DNA from: Mesorhizobium sp. STM 4661
Lineage (GTDB): Bacteria > Pseudomonadota > Alphaproteobacteria > Rhizobiales > Rhizobiaceae
Direction: 5' to 3'
Assembly (NCBI RefSeq): GCF_000359125.1
Contig: NZ_CAAF010000027.1
Coordinates: 1-64,000, forward strand
DNA length: 64,000 nt
Shown here: one piece after another, positions 1-7,666 of the stretch
Numbering within the stretch: position 1 is the first letter of the stretch
Layout: the number at the start of each line of letters is the position of its first letter
The notes under the pieces: model-generated
The model's input: only the letters and a program-made list of their open reading frames with translations
What the model was told of the DNA's origin: nothing
Databases searched by the model: none
Position numbers and translations under genes: made by a program

Positions 1-2
1 CC

Positions 3-719
3 GTCTTCGAAACTTTGCTGGAACAATTGTCTTTGAGCGTTGATGAAGTCGACTTCCATAACGCACTGGCCAGCGCCGCCGGCGCCTTTGACATTCCCGC
101 ATTCGCCTATCTGTCTCTGGTGTCTGATCGCGTGACAAGACCCAGGCTGATATCGAATTATCATGCCGGTTGGACGTCGCACTACTTGCGCCACCAATAT
201 GAAAGGATTGACCCGGTCATAGAATGGGCTAGGTGCAGCGAATGTCCCTTTCAGTGGGGACCGGGTTTCGGCCATGCCGGCATTTCAAAGCGACAGCATC
301 AGCTTTTCGATGAGGCTGCCGAATTCGGCATCTGCTGCGGACTGACGATTCCACTTGTCGATCGCCGCGGCGGTGTCGCTGCGATGACCTTCGCGGCAGA
401 CAGGCTCGATCCGACCTTCCTGCGCATCGCCGAGCGATATGAACAGGCGCTCGAGATTATGGCCATGTGCTTTCACATTGGCGTTCGCCGCAAGCTTTCG
501 GGCGATCTGGCGGTGGATGGTGTTTCGCTGACGCCCCGTGAGTACGAGTGCCTGGAATGGACGGCGAAGGGCAAGTCCGCCTGGGAGATCGGCTGCATCT
601 TGGGGATCAAGGAGCGCACGGCCGCTTTCCATTTGGACAATGCTAAGAAGAAACTCGGCGTGCGCACCAAAAATCAGGCGGTGACGCTGCTGGCCTCCTC
701 ACGATCATCAATCCTCTGA
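3..719 (+). CDS. traR: TraR-type LuxR-family quorum-sensing activator, 5' end cut by window
   Basis: Acyl-homoserine-lactone-responsive transcriptional activator. The N-terminal two thirds resemble the autoinducer-binding domain (WTSHYLRHQY, DPVIEWAR, FGICCGLTIPL). The last 65 or so residues are a LuxR-type helix-turn-helix (LTPREYECLEWTAKGKS, RTAAFHLDNAKKKL). The frame is open to the window edge and the first available start is a TTG at 15, so the true start is probably upstream and the gene is partial. It ends about 100 bp before the lactone synthase traI, with a tra-box-like palindrome between them. In ICEMlSym-type islands the equivalent TraR1 with its lactone activates traI1 and the downstream excision-activator genes; that role is inferred here from gene order and family. 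Confidence 0.9.
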   Translation, partial: VFETLLEQLSLSVDEVDFHNALASAAGAFDIPAFAYLSLVSDRVTRPRLISNYHAGWTSHYLRHQYERIDPVIEWARCSECPFQWGPGFGHAGISKRQHQLFDEAAEFGICCGLTIPLVDRRGGVAAMTFAADRLDPTFLRIAERYEQALEIMAMCFHIGVRRKLSGDLAVDGVSLTPREYECLEWTAKGKSAWEIGCILGIKERTAAFHLDNAKKKLGVRTKNQAVTLLASSRSSIL

Positions 720-743
720 GGAACAGAATCCCTCTTTGATCTA

Positions 744-761
744 CCTGTGCAAATGCACAGG
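744..761. promoter_or_regulatory. tra box-like 18-bp palindrome upstream of traI
   Basis: CCTGTGCA and TGCACAGG form perfect 8-bp arms around a 2-bp centre, giving an 18-bp dyad, the usual length of TraR boxes. It lies 58 bp upstream of the traI ATG and just after traR, where a TraR-lactone site controlling traI-fseA is expected. Binding is inferred. Confidence 0.75.
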
Positions 762-819
762 CAGTCGCGGCATGAAGGTTCGCCTCCAATGGCAGGGTCA
801 TACCTGCGAGGAGACCATC

Positions 820-1452
820 ATGATTGAGCTTATTGCGCCCGGCTGGTACGGCGCCTTTGCCGACGAACTTCACGAAATGCACCGCCTGCGCTACCGCGTC
901 TTCAAGGAGCAGCTCGACTGGAACGTGCGCACGACCGGCGGCTTCGAGATCGACTCGTTCGATTCCCTGAAACCGCACTATCTTGTGTTCCGCGATTCCG
1001 CTGGTCGCGTCGGGGGCGGCGTACGCCTTCTGCCCTCGACGGGGCCGACGATGTTGCAAGATGTCTTTTCGAGGCTATTGGAAGGAAGAACAGCACCCCC
1101 GGAACCGAGTATCTGGGAAAGCAGCCGTTTCGCCCTTGATCTTCCACCGTCTGCACCGAAGGGCAGTGGGAGCATTGCTGTTGCCACCTATGAACTCCTC
1201 GCCGGCATGATCGAGTTCGGTTTGTCGCGGCGGCTCACCCATATCGTTACGGTTACGGATTTGCGCCTGGAACGAATCCTGCGTCGCGCCGGATGGCCGC
1301 TGGTCCGGATCGGTCCGCCCCAGACAATCGGCACCACGCGCGCTGTTGCCGGCTTTTTGGATGTCTCAGACGAGAGCCTTGCTGCGGTCCGCCACAATGG
1401 CGGTCTTGGCGGTCCCGTGCTGTGGGCGCCGGTGCTTTGCACGGGCGCCTGA
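820..1452 (+). CDS. traI: TraI-type acyl-homoserine-lactone synthase
   Basis: LuxI-family autoinducer synthase that makes N-acyl-homoserine lactone from SAM and acyl-ACP. The 210-residue product starts MIELIAPGWYG and carries the family core: R-x-x-V-F-x-x-x-L-x-W near residues 26-36, E47 and D49 in GGFEIDSFD, and the central ESSRFALD and GGGVRLLPS segments. The frame opens upstream, but the ATG at 820 gives the family N-terminus; a start at 736 would place the tra box inside the gene. The stop (1450-1452) is separated by a single base from the ATG of the next frame (1454), so traI and fseA are probably co-transcribed and translationally coupled. Confidence 0.93.
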   Translation: MIELIAPGWYGAFADELHEMHRLRYRVFKEQLDWNVRTTGGFEIDSFDSLKPHYLVFRDSAGRVGGGVRLLPSTGPTMLQDVFSRLLEGRTAPPEPSIWESSRFALDLPPSAPKGSGSIAVATYELLAGMIEFGLSRRLTHIVTVTDLRLERILRRAGWPLVRIGPPQTIGTTRAVAGFLDVSDESLAAVRHNGGLGGPVLWAPVLCTGA

Positions 1453-1453
1453 C

Positions 1454-1795
1454 ATGGCTATGAGAGGCAACGACGCCGACTGGCCGGACTGGCAGGATGA
1501 GAAATCTTATCGCTACACGCGGCACCTGACGCGACGCGGCTGGGCCTGGGAATTCGTACGGCGCAATCCGGCCTTCCAGCGTGACTGCAGGCTCTCGCTT
1601 GAGCAGGCAGAATTTGCAGAAAGTTGGTTCGAGGTAGAAGTGGTGAGATCGTCGCTCGATCTCACGCAGTGGGGACTCCTTTTTCGCAAGCTCGTTGAGG
1701 CGCGATGCGGCTGTGTTCTGGTGCTTCCGCCAATGCCCGCATGTTCTGCCGCTCATTGCGGAAAAGGCACTGTCGACCGAAACGCTTTCGTTTGA
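1454..1795 (+). CDS. fseA: N-terminal frame of the frameshifted excision activator FseA (msi172-like)
   Basis: This 113-residue frame begins one base after the traI stop (MAMRGNDADWPDWQDEKSY). It matches the first of the two frames that ICEMlSymR7A fuses by programmed +1 frameshifting into FseA, the activator of excision and transfer. The N-terminal part (YRYTRHLTRRGWAWEFVRRN) is the short domain typical of DUF2285-containing activators. The natural stop is at 1793-1795, after a tail that looks unlike the family (CSAAHCGKGTVDRN), as expected if the useful product changes frame before it. The second frame is one base ahead and overlaps by about 150 bases. Confidence 0.85.
   Translation: MAMRGNDADWPDWQDEKSYRYTRHLTRRGWAWEFVRRNPAFQRDCRLSLEQAEFAESWFEVEVVRSSLDLTQWGLLFRKLVEARCGCVLVLPPMPACSAAHCGKGTVDRNAFV
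1638..1790 (+). other. Overlap window for the putative +1 ribosomal frameshift of fseA
   Basis: The second frame opens after an in-frame TAG at 1635-1637 and the first ends at 1793-1795, so a +1 shift must fall between them. Judging by where family-like sequence passes from one frame to the other (VLVLPP to HVLPLIAEKAL), I place it near 1710-1745; CTT-CCG-CCA-ATG at 1724-1735 is a plausible slip region. The exact site is inference. Confidence 0.6.
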
Positions 1796-2255
1796 TCTCG
1801 CTGCATTGCCATGTCGGGCGGCACTCGTGGTCAGGGCGGACGGTCGCCAGCATGTCATGCTGCGAAATGCTCACCGGGATTTACAACTGGCTGTGGAGGG
1901 CGCGGACGTTTTGCGCCCCGTTCGACTTTCCGTCGACGCGATCTGGCCCGCCGATCGGATGAGACATCACCTGAATGCGCTCGAATGCCTCAATGCTCTT
2001 CACGCGACCGGGCAACTTCCCGACAGGCTGTTTCCGCCCGAAGCGCGCGCCAGCCGTTTGCGCTTCGTCCTCCAGGCGCTTGACGGCTCGCTGGGCGGGG
2101 CATCGCACCGCCAAATCGCAAGGGCCTTGTTGGGCCGACAACGCGTCCAGGCCGACTGGACGGATCCGCGCAACCACCTTCGCGATCGCATTCGCCGTGC
2201 CGTCCGGCGCGGTCACATGCTCATGGATCGCGGCTATCAGGATTTCCTCGCCTGA
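1695..2255 (+). CDS. fseA: C-terminal DUF2285 frame of FseA (msi171-like)
   Basis: DUF2285-type DNA-binding segment making up the C-terminal part of FseA. Visible family features are the hydrophobic FDLAALPCRAALVV stretch, HHLNALECLNALHATGQLP, and a C-terminal helix-turn-helix-like region (LGGASHRQIARALLG, WTDPRNHLRDRIRRAVRRGHMLM). There is no convincing start or ribosome site; the first available codon is TTG at 1695, consistent with expression only as a frameshift fusion with the frame at 1454. It converges with qseM (stop codons 30 bp apart). QseM is itself a DUF2285 protein that blocks FseA and TraR in ICEMlSymR7A. Confidence 0.85.
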   Translation: MRRDAAVFWCFRQCPHVLPLIAEKALSTETLSFDLAALPCRAALVVRADGRQHVMLRNAHRDLQLAVEGADVLRPVRLSVDAIWPADRMRHHLNALECLNALHATGQLPDRLFPPEARASRLRFVLQALDGSLGGASHRQIARALLGRQRVQADWTDPRNHLRDRIRRAVRRGHMLMDRGYQDFLA

Positions 2256-2285
2256 AGGTGATTGCAATAGGTCACCTGGAGTCGC

Positions 2286-2537
2286 TCAGCGCGCGAACAG
2301 TTCTTTGTATCCAGTCGTAACCATCCAGTTTGCCCGACCGAGATGGCTGCGAACCGCCATTCGAGCGCGCTCAGGTTCTCGCACCGGATCGATGCCGAGG
2401 ACGAGCTGCGCCATCTCATCCTCGCTGGCATCGTCGGCGGACGCGTCCAGGAGCCTCATATAGACCGTGAAGTGCTCGTTGTCGTAGGCGGTCACGCGGT
2501 CCGACCACGGGACTTCGTCTTGAACTTTGGGTTTCAT
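2286..2537 (-). CDS. qseM: QseM-like DUF2285 antiactivator
   Basis: Small 83-residue protein (MKPKVQDEVPWSDRVTAYD) consisting almost entirely of a DUF2285-type domain; conserved-looking parts are FTVYMRLLDASADDASEDEM and GIDPVREPERAR...HLGRANWM. In R7A QseM binds TraR and FseA and keeps transfer off in most cells. The ATG at 2537 is chosen because a strong AGGAGG lies just upstream; the frame extends to 2606 but that part is poor. It is divergent from qseC, and the 126-bp gap carries GAAC/GTTC dyads likely to be QseC operators. Confidence 0.85.
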   Translation of the reverse strand: MKPKVQDEVPWSDRVTAYDNEHFTVYMRLLDASADDASEDEMAQLVLGIDPVREPERARMAVRSHLGRANWMVTTGYKELFAR

Positions 2538-2612
2538 CGCGACCTCCTGGGGTTCGGGTTTGTCGTCATCGGATGGGGCAAGACATCTCCTCGTCGGGCT
2601 AATCATATCGAA

Positions 2613-2642
2613 TAGGAACGATCGTTCCTAGAACGATAGTTC
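2613..2642. promoter_or_regulatory. Paired operator-like dyads between qseM and qseC
   Basis: A perfect 18-bp palindrome (TAGGAACGATCGTTCCTA, 2613-2630) is followed at once by an imperfect dyad (GAACGATAGTTC, 2631-2642) with the same GAAC/GTTC half sites. Two adjacent sites of unequal quality in the divergent gap fit the known two-operator, position-dependent control of qseM by QseC. Binding is inferred. Confidence 0.75.
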
Positions 2643-2663
2643 CGGTTCTGGTCCCATCTTGCC

Positions 2664-2873
2664 ATGGACCTCAAAGAGGTCATGGCGATCAACATGCGTC
2701 GTTTGCGCCATGATCAGGACCTGACGCAGGAAGAATTGGCTGCCCGCGCAGAGCTGAGCATGCGCTATGTGGGCTCGATCGAGCGTGCTCGGGTTTCCGC
2801 AAGCGTCAGTGTGCTTGGCCAGCTCGCAAAAGCGCTTGACGTTGATCCTTGTGAGTTGATTAGGCCGCAGTAA
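2664..2873 (+). CDS. qseC: QseC-like XRE-family regulator
   Basis: 69-residue single-domain Cro/C1-type helix-turn-helix protein (INMRRLRHDQDLTQEELAARAELSMRYVGSIER), about the size of restriction controller (C) proteins. In R7A QseC activates or represses qseM depending on which operator is filled, giving a bistable switch between transfer-off and transfer-on cells. The ATG at 2664 leaves a 126-bp divergent intergenic region with the paired dyads. Product size, position and orientation all match qseC of ICEMlSym elements. Confidence 0.85.
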   Translation: MDLKEVMAINMRRLRHDQDLTQEELAARAELSMRYVGSIERARVSASVSVLGQLAKALDVDPCELIRPQ

Positions 2874-3175
2874 CAAAGGCGATCCGGCCCATCCCGGATT
2901 GCCGCAATCGATTTTGATGGCGCGCAGCCGGCCGCCGGTGACCTGAGCCCGCTTTCTTCGACATGGGTCTAGACCATTCGGCTTCGCTCCCTGGCGCAGC
3001 TTTCGTGACCTACAGCGCTGACCTTGAGCGATAATCATCGCCAGATCGCATCCGCGAAGTCGCGATCCCTAACAGCAGGTAGTTCGGGCAAAGTCGATGC
3101 TCGTGCGAGTTGCTCCTTAAGTTTGTAGAGTATACTCCGTGGTGAAATCCTCAACAAGAGGGTGGCCTCTCGCGT
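2874..3175. other. Intergenic, with a GAGTATACTC palindrome
   Basis: No gene recognised. A perfect 10-bp palindrome, GAGTATACTC at 3128-3137, lies 38 bp before the next XRE gene and could be its operator. Confidence 0.4.
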
Positions 3176-3391
3176 ATGGGAATCCGAGAGGTCTTTGCCC
3201 GCAATCTGCGTAGGCTTCGCGAGAAAAAGAAGCTGTCGCAGGAGGCGCTGGCACATGAAGCTGGTGTTGATCGAACCTACATCAGCGCTCTTGAGCGCAG
3301 TGTATATGCGGCTACCATCGACATGGTCGAGAAGCTCGCTACGGTGCTGGAGGTTGAACCGGCAACGCTGCTCGATCCGCGATCTGAATAG
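3176..3391 (+). CDS. Small XRE-family HTH regulator
   Basis: 71-residue Cro/C1-type helix-turn-helix protein (FARNLRRLREKKKLSQEALAHEAGVDRTYISALER), a single domain with no effector region. It is the same architecture as qseC, 300 bp upstream, and the XRE gene at 3768, so it is probably a paralogue in a local array. A GAGTATACTC palindrome lies 38 bp upstream. Target unknown; autoregulation is likely for this class. The start is the ATG that places the HTH at the normal distance from the N-terminus. Confidence 0.75.
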   Translation: MGIREVFARNLRRLREKKKLSQEALAHEAGVDRTYISALERSVYAATIDMVEKLATVLEVEPATLLDPRSE

Positions 3392-3407
3392 ACTTAAGCA
3401 CCGTCTG

Positions 3408-3670
3408 ATGCCGGCGATCTTTCGATCGCCCCGCGAACGCCGGCTGCTGGAACAGCTGATAGCGGCGCGCAAGAACAAGGGCTTAACCCAGGCCAAAGTA
3501 GCCGAAGCGCTTCGCGGCCCGCAGTCTTTCGTGGCAAAGAGTATGAGGGCGGTGAACGTTGCATGGACGTCATTGAGTTCCTCGACGTAGCTGAAGCGCT
3601 CGAAATCGAGCCTTGCGAGGTTCTCGCAGATGTGCGTTGCTTGCTGACCGATAGCTCGTACTGTGCTTGA
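3408..3670 (+). pseudogene. Frameshifted XRE-family HTH gene
   Basis: The frame starting at 3408 encodes an HTH N-terminal half (LLEQLIAARKNKGLTQAKVAEALRGPQSFVAK). Near 3537 the family continuation (YEGGERCMDVIEFLDVAEALEIEPCEVL) moves to another frame and runs to a stop at 3668-3670. This is the common XRE type in which YExGER-x-D-x-x-E follows the recognition helix. A small indel has split the gene, making it a third XRE gene downstream of qseC, now broken unless the indel is a sequencing error. Confidence 0.65.
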
Positions 3671-3767
3671 CTGTGCCACGCCGGCGGCAGATGGTTCGGG
3701 CAAATCGATGACAATGTGAATTACATATTATAGTTGATAAAGCACCGTGATCCGCTGAACTCCGCGC

Positions 3768-3977
3768 ATGGATATGCGCAAGCTGGTCGGACGAAATGCA
3801 CGCAGGATCAGAGAGAAGGCCGGCTTGACGCAGGAGCAGCTTACCGAGATCTCCGGCTTCAGCCAGCAGTACATCAGCGGGCTGGAGAAGGGCAAAAGGA
3901 ACCCCACCATCGTCACGTTTTATGAACTGGCACAGGCCCTCCGTGTCAGCCACATCGATCTGGTGCGACCTGACTGA
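3768..3977 (+). CDS. Small XRE-family HTH regulator
   Basis: 69-residue Cro/C1-type HTH protein (LVGRNARRIREKAGLTQEQLTEISGFSQQYISGLEKGKRNPT). It is the same length as QseC and ends with the same kind of short tail (IDLVRPD against CELIRPQ). It is the fourth XRE reading frame in 1.3 kb. AT-rich sequence just upstream (3717-3745) could hold its promoter. Function unknown beyond DNA binding. Confidence 0.75.
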   Translation: MDMRKLVGRNARRIREKAGLTQEQLTEISGFSQQYISGLEKGKRNPTIVTFYELAQALRVSHIDLVRPD

Positions 3978-4009
3978 CCAGGATTAAGCGCTATTTGGAA
4001 ATGGCGCCG

Positions 4010-4335
4010 ACGCGCCGCGGACATTTCAATCGCTTCCGTCGCATGGTTAATGCTGCGCACACTCTCGAGATAGGCGAAGAACGGCACGACGTGCTGCCAG
4101 ATGCGCCGCTAGTCTAGGTCTGAGTGATCGCCGGGTATCGCCGACCCCAGTCGCCGGCCCCGAAATCCTCCGGAGCCTTCATGCCGGCTTTGGCGTCCGC
4201 GGCCCGGTAGATGGCGCTGAGCGTCGTCACGACGGCTTCGCGACCTTCCGCGACACGAACTCAAGCAAATGGCGGATGAGGCGCACGATGCAGGTTAGCA
4301 CTGTCGCCTAGGTAGAGGTGGCGCCGCTCGCCTCC
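4010..4335 (-). mobile_element. Relic of an IS256-family transposase
   Basis: Read on the minus strand, pieces in different frames match the mutator-type transposase: TCIVRLIRHLLEFVSRKVAK, then AIYRAADAKAG, DWGRRYPAI, and RRIWQHVVPFFAYLESVRSI. Stops and frameshifts interrupt it and neither end is visible. The rest of the 3978-4616 gap holds nothing I recognise. Confidence 0.65.
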
Positions 4336-4616
4336 CTGTTGGCCAAGCAGTTTGCCAGCTTGCCGTCTTACCAGCACCTCGCCAGTCTCGTTGCGTTCTT
4401 GTTTAGGCCTTGCAACAGATCCTTCAAGGAAATTTATGGAATCTTTGCGACCGCAAATCGCTGTCAATGGTAGGCTCACCACAACTTTCGAGTTCCGCGG
4501 CGGCAGAAATCTGGTGTGTTTATGTTCCGCTGCCGAACAGCATTTGCGAAGAGCCCGATATGACAAAGCGAGCAGGACGAGGGGTTCGGTTCTTCTATTT
4601 GGCGCCGTGCTGACCA

Positions 4617-4961
4617 ATGATGATACTTGCCGATCGCCTAATGACAGCAGCGCATCTTGATCGCCTACGGATTCTGGGCCTTTGCGCGCATGCCGACCTG
4701 ACTGTCAGCGAACTGGCGGAGATTCTCGATCTTCGTCGGGAGCGCGTTGCGCGACACGTCCGGATGCTGGCCAGAGCCGACTTTCTTTGCGGCAACGGAC
4801 AACGTCCTTTGTCCTCATATCATCTCAATGCAGGGGGCAAGGACGGAGGGTTGGTTCAATTCCTGGTCGATCTCCTGCCGCACGACGATGGGTGTCATAA
4901 GCGGGACCTGGAGCGGCTCGAGGCGGTACAAGACGCGTGGTCGAAGGGGACTGCTGCTTGA
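4617..4961 (+). CDS. ArsR-like winged-helix regulator, possibly controlling SAM-cycle genes
   Basis: 114-residue protein with an ArsR-type winged helix at residues 10-65 (LDRLRILGLCAHADLTVSELAEILDLRRERVARHVRML). There is no metal-binding Cys cluster of the arsenic-sensing kind; only two scattered cysteines. It stands 37 bp upstream of glyA and then metK. ArsR-family proteins of the SahR type regulate methionine/SAM-cycle genes in proteobacteria, so a role in sensing SAH or a related metabolite is a reasonable inference, not shown by the sequence. Shorter starts are possible, because ATG at 4617 and 4620 both lie close to the domain. Confidence 0.7.
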   Translation: MMILADRLMTAAHLDRLRILGLCAHADLTVSELAEILDLRRERVARHVRMLARADFLCGNGQRPLSSYHLNAGGKDGGLVQFLVDLLPHDDGCHKRDLERLEAVQDAWSKGTAA

Positions 4962-4998
4962 TCGTAAAAAGATCTGCCCAGATGGGAGCGCAACTACC

Positions 4999-6336
4999 AT
5001 GAACAACTCCGCTGACGTAGCCATGGCAGAACCCGGCACATACGGACGGTCTTCCTTGGTCCACGTCGATTGCCGCGTTCATGAACTGCTTCTACGACAG
5101 AGGCGGCAAGAGCGGACGATGCTCAAACTCATCGCATCCGAGAACTTTGCCTCCTCAGCCGTACTGGAAGCGACCGGCTCTATCTTCGCGAACAAGTATG
5201 CCGAGGGCTACCCGGGTGCGCGCTACTACGCGGGAAACGAGATCGTCGATGAGCTTGAGACCCTCGCGATCGAGCGCCTGAAAGCGCTCTTTGGCGGTGA
5301 GCACGCCAACGTCCAGCCTTATTCGGGCTCACCAGCCAACCAGGCTGTCTATCGCGCGCTTTTGAGCCCCCGCGACAAAGTCATGGGCTTGCCTTTACCC
5401 GAAGGCGGCCATCTGACTCATGGGTGGTCCGTCAACTTTTCCGGCACTGATTATCAACGCGTCCCATATGGGCTGCACGAAAAGACGCAGCAAATTGACT
5501 ATGACCGCTTGCGCGAGACAGCCAGGCGGGAACGGCCGAAACTGATTTGGGTCGGCGGAACTGCCTATCCGCGTGCCTTTGACTACGCGGCAATGGCAGA
5601 AATCGCTGCGGAGGCGAACTCCTATCTCGTGGCGGACATCGCCCACATCAGCGGCCTGATTGTCGCTGGAGCGCATCCGAATCCCGTGGTTCATTGCGAC
5701 GTCGTCACCAGCACATCTCACAAGTCGATCCGCGGCCCCCGTGGAGGCTTTATTTTGTCGAAGAATGAAGATCGTTATCAGGCGCTCTATCATCCCACGA
5801 GCAAACACCATCTCGCCAAACGGATTGATCGCGCGGTGTTTCCTCAACTGCAAGGTGGGCCGCATATGAATATCATCGCCGCGCTCGCTGTTGCTTTGCA
5901 GGAAGCCGCGACCCCCTCTTTCCGCACCTACGGTCACCAGATCGTCAAGAATGCCAAGGCGCTGGCCGAGGCGCTTCTGGGTCGTGGTTATGATCTGGTC
6001 ACCGGCGGGACTGACAATCACATGCTGATCCTTGATCTTCGGGACCGGCCGCTATCAGGCAAAGCCTATGCCGAGCGCCTGGCAAGGGCAGGCATCATTA
6101 CGAACTTTAATATGGTGCCGGGCGACCCGCGCGACCCGACGGTCACAAGCGGAATCCGCTTGGGGTCGCCGGCGGTGACGTCCATGGGCATGCGTGAAGG
6201 GGAAATGGTGCAGATCGCCGCTTTTATTGATTTGGTCTGCCGCCAGCCCGACGACCCAGAAGTTCATGCGAGCGTACGAAGAGACGTTGCTAACTTCTGC
6301 ACTGCGTTCGACGTCCCCGGCATCCCCGACCGGTAA
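4999..6336 (+). CDS. glyA: Serine hydroxymethyltransferase
   Basis: PLP enzyme that converts serine and tetrahydrofolate to glycine and 5,10-methylene-THF in the cytoplasm, feeding one-carbon units to methionine synthesis. The 445-residue product carries LIASENFASSAVLEATGS, NKYAEGYPGARYYAG, NVQPYSGSPAN and the lysine motif STSHKSIRGPRGG (normally TTHKTLRGPRGG). The frame extends to 4747, but upstream codons overlap the ArsR gene; the ATG at 4999 gives the family length. It is placed in a run with metK 54 bp downstream. A second island-borne copy of a housekeeping enzyme suggests raised methyl-group demand, perhaps for NodS and lactone synthesis. Some divergence from housekeeping motifs (VMGLPLPEGGHLTHG) fits a specialised copy. 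Confidence 0.93.
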   Translation: MNNSADVAMAEPGTYGRSSLVHVDCRVHELLLRQRRQERTMLKLIASENFASSAVLEATGSIFANKYAEGYPGARYYAGNEIVDELETLAIERLKALFGGEHANVQPYSGSPANQAVYRALLSPRDKVMGLPLPEGGHLTHGWSVNFSGTDYQRVPYGLHEKTQQIDYDRLRETARRERPKLIWVGGTAYPRAFDYAAMAEIAAEANSYLVADIAHISGLIVAGAHPNPVVHCDVVTSTSHKSIRGPRGGFILSKNEDRYQALYHPTSKHHLAKRIDRAVFPQLQGGPHMNIIAALAVALQEAATPSFRTYGHQIVKNAKALAEALLGRGYDLVTGGTDNHMLILDLRDRPLSGKAYAERLARAGIITNFNMVPGDPRDPTVTSGIRLGSPAVTSMGMREGEMVQIAAFIDLVCRQPDDPEVHASVRRDVANFCTAFDVPGIPDR

Positions 6337-6390
6337 GCCACCTCAATCCAGAAACTCCCCACCTTCCAACACTTGCAGCGAGGACATTCC

Positions 6391-7566
6391 ATGACCAGGC
6401 AGTTCGTGTTCTCTTCCGAATCCGTCGGCGCGGGACACCCCGATAAGATGGCAGACAACATCTCCGATGCCATCCTCGATGCGATCCTCCGGACCGACCC
6501 GAAGGCGCGCGTCGCCTGTGAAACGTTGGTGAAGACAGGGATGGTCGTTCTGGCTGGCGAGATCACCAGCCACGCGGAGATCGATTACAGCCAAGTTGCC
6601 CGCGATACGATCCTCGATATTGGGTACGACGACGATGCCATCGGCTTTGATGGTCGACGTTGCGCCGTCGTTCTGGCTCTCTCCGAGCAGTCGCCCGACA
6701 TAAGCCAGGGCGTTGATGAAGGACGAGGGCAGGATCTCGAGCAGGGGGCGGGGGATCAGGGCCTCATGTTTGGATTCGCATGCAACGAGACGGATACATT
6801 GATGCCCTTGCCGATCCAACTCGCTCACCACTTGACGAAAAGACAGGCAGAGGTCCGGAAAACGGGACAGCTTGGCTGGCTGCGTCCGGACGTGAAATCT
6901 CAAGTGTCCGTACGCTACGAGGGTCTCCGCCCGGTGGCGCTGGATACCATAGTCCTGTCGACGCAGCATGACGAGGCGGTCTCACAAGCCACGGTCCGCG
7001 AAGGCGTCATCGAGGAGATCATCAAGCCGCTCTTGCCGCCCGACCTGGATACGACGGGGATCAGATTTCTGGTCAACCCAACAGGGCGGTTCGTGGTCGG
7101 TGGGCCTGCCGGCGACTGCGGTCTCACTGGACGCAAGATCATCGTCGATTCCTACGGTGGAATGGGGCGTCACGGCGGCGGCGCCTTTTCGGGTAAGGAC
7201 CCGTCCAAGGTTGACCGCTCGGCCGCCTATGCGGCGCGGTACGTCGCAAAGAATATCGTTGCCAGCGGACTTGCGGAGGTCTGCGAGGTTCAGCTTGCCT
7301 ACGCGATCGGCGTGGCCAGTCCGGTTTCTGTGATGGTCAACACCTTCGGAACCGCAAGAATCGAGGAAAAAAGGATCGAGTGCCTTGTTCTTGAGCTTTT
7401 CGATCTCCGACCGAAAGGCATCATCAAGATGCTTGATCTCTTGCGCCCGATATACCGCAAGACCGCGACATACGGACACTTCGGCCGTGAAGAGCCTGAG
7501 TTCACCTGGGAGAAGACGGACAGAGCCGACGACTTGCTGCGTGAAGCAGGACCGGCAGCTGCGTGA
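6391..7566 (+). CDS. metK: S-adenosylmethionine synthetase
   Basis: Makes SAM from ATP and methionine. The 391-residue product has the start [21 protein letters not shown], the GDQG-like [12 protein letters not shown] loop, [14 protein letters not shown], and the P-loop-like [20 protein letters not shown] with downstream [13 protein letters not shown]. Catalytic His and Lys positions appear intact. The ATG at 6391 is preferred over an upstream start at 6373 because it directly precedes the family N-terminus. It is in the same direction and close to glyA and the PfkB kinase, probably co-transcribed. SAM is the methyl donor for NodS and a substrate of TraI, both encoded in this window. Confidence 0.95.
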   Translation: MTRQFVFSSESVGAGHPDKMADNISDAILDAILRTDPKARVACETLVKTGMVVLAGEITSHAEIDYSQVARDTILDIGYDDDAIGFDGRRCAVVLALSEQSPDISQGVDEGRGQDLEQGAGDQGLMFGFACNETDTLMPLPIQLAHHLTKRQAEVRKTGQLGWLRPDVKSQVSVRYEGLRPVALDTIVLSTQHDEAVSQATVREGVIEEIIKPLLPPDLDTTGIRFLVNPTGRFVVGGPAGDCGLTGRKIIVDSYGGMGRHGGGAFSGKDPSKVDRSAAYAARYVAKNIVASGLAEVCEVQLAYAIGVASPVSVMVNTFGTARIEEKRIECLVLELFDLRPKGIIKMLDLLRPIYRKTATYGHFGREEPEFTWEKTDRADDLLREAGPAAA

Positions 7567-7666
7567 GGGCCGCTGGATCAAGCGCATGCGGCAACCCATT
7601 TCAACTCGCTCGACCCGCGCCTGGCCGGCATAGCAGAAAGCCGGTGGGTAGTTGGCGGAGACATTG

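Noticed and set aside
4747..4998. N-terminal extension of the glyA frame
   Set aside because: Overlaps the ArsR gene in another frame and has no family similarity; ATG 4999 fits SHMT.
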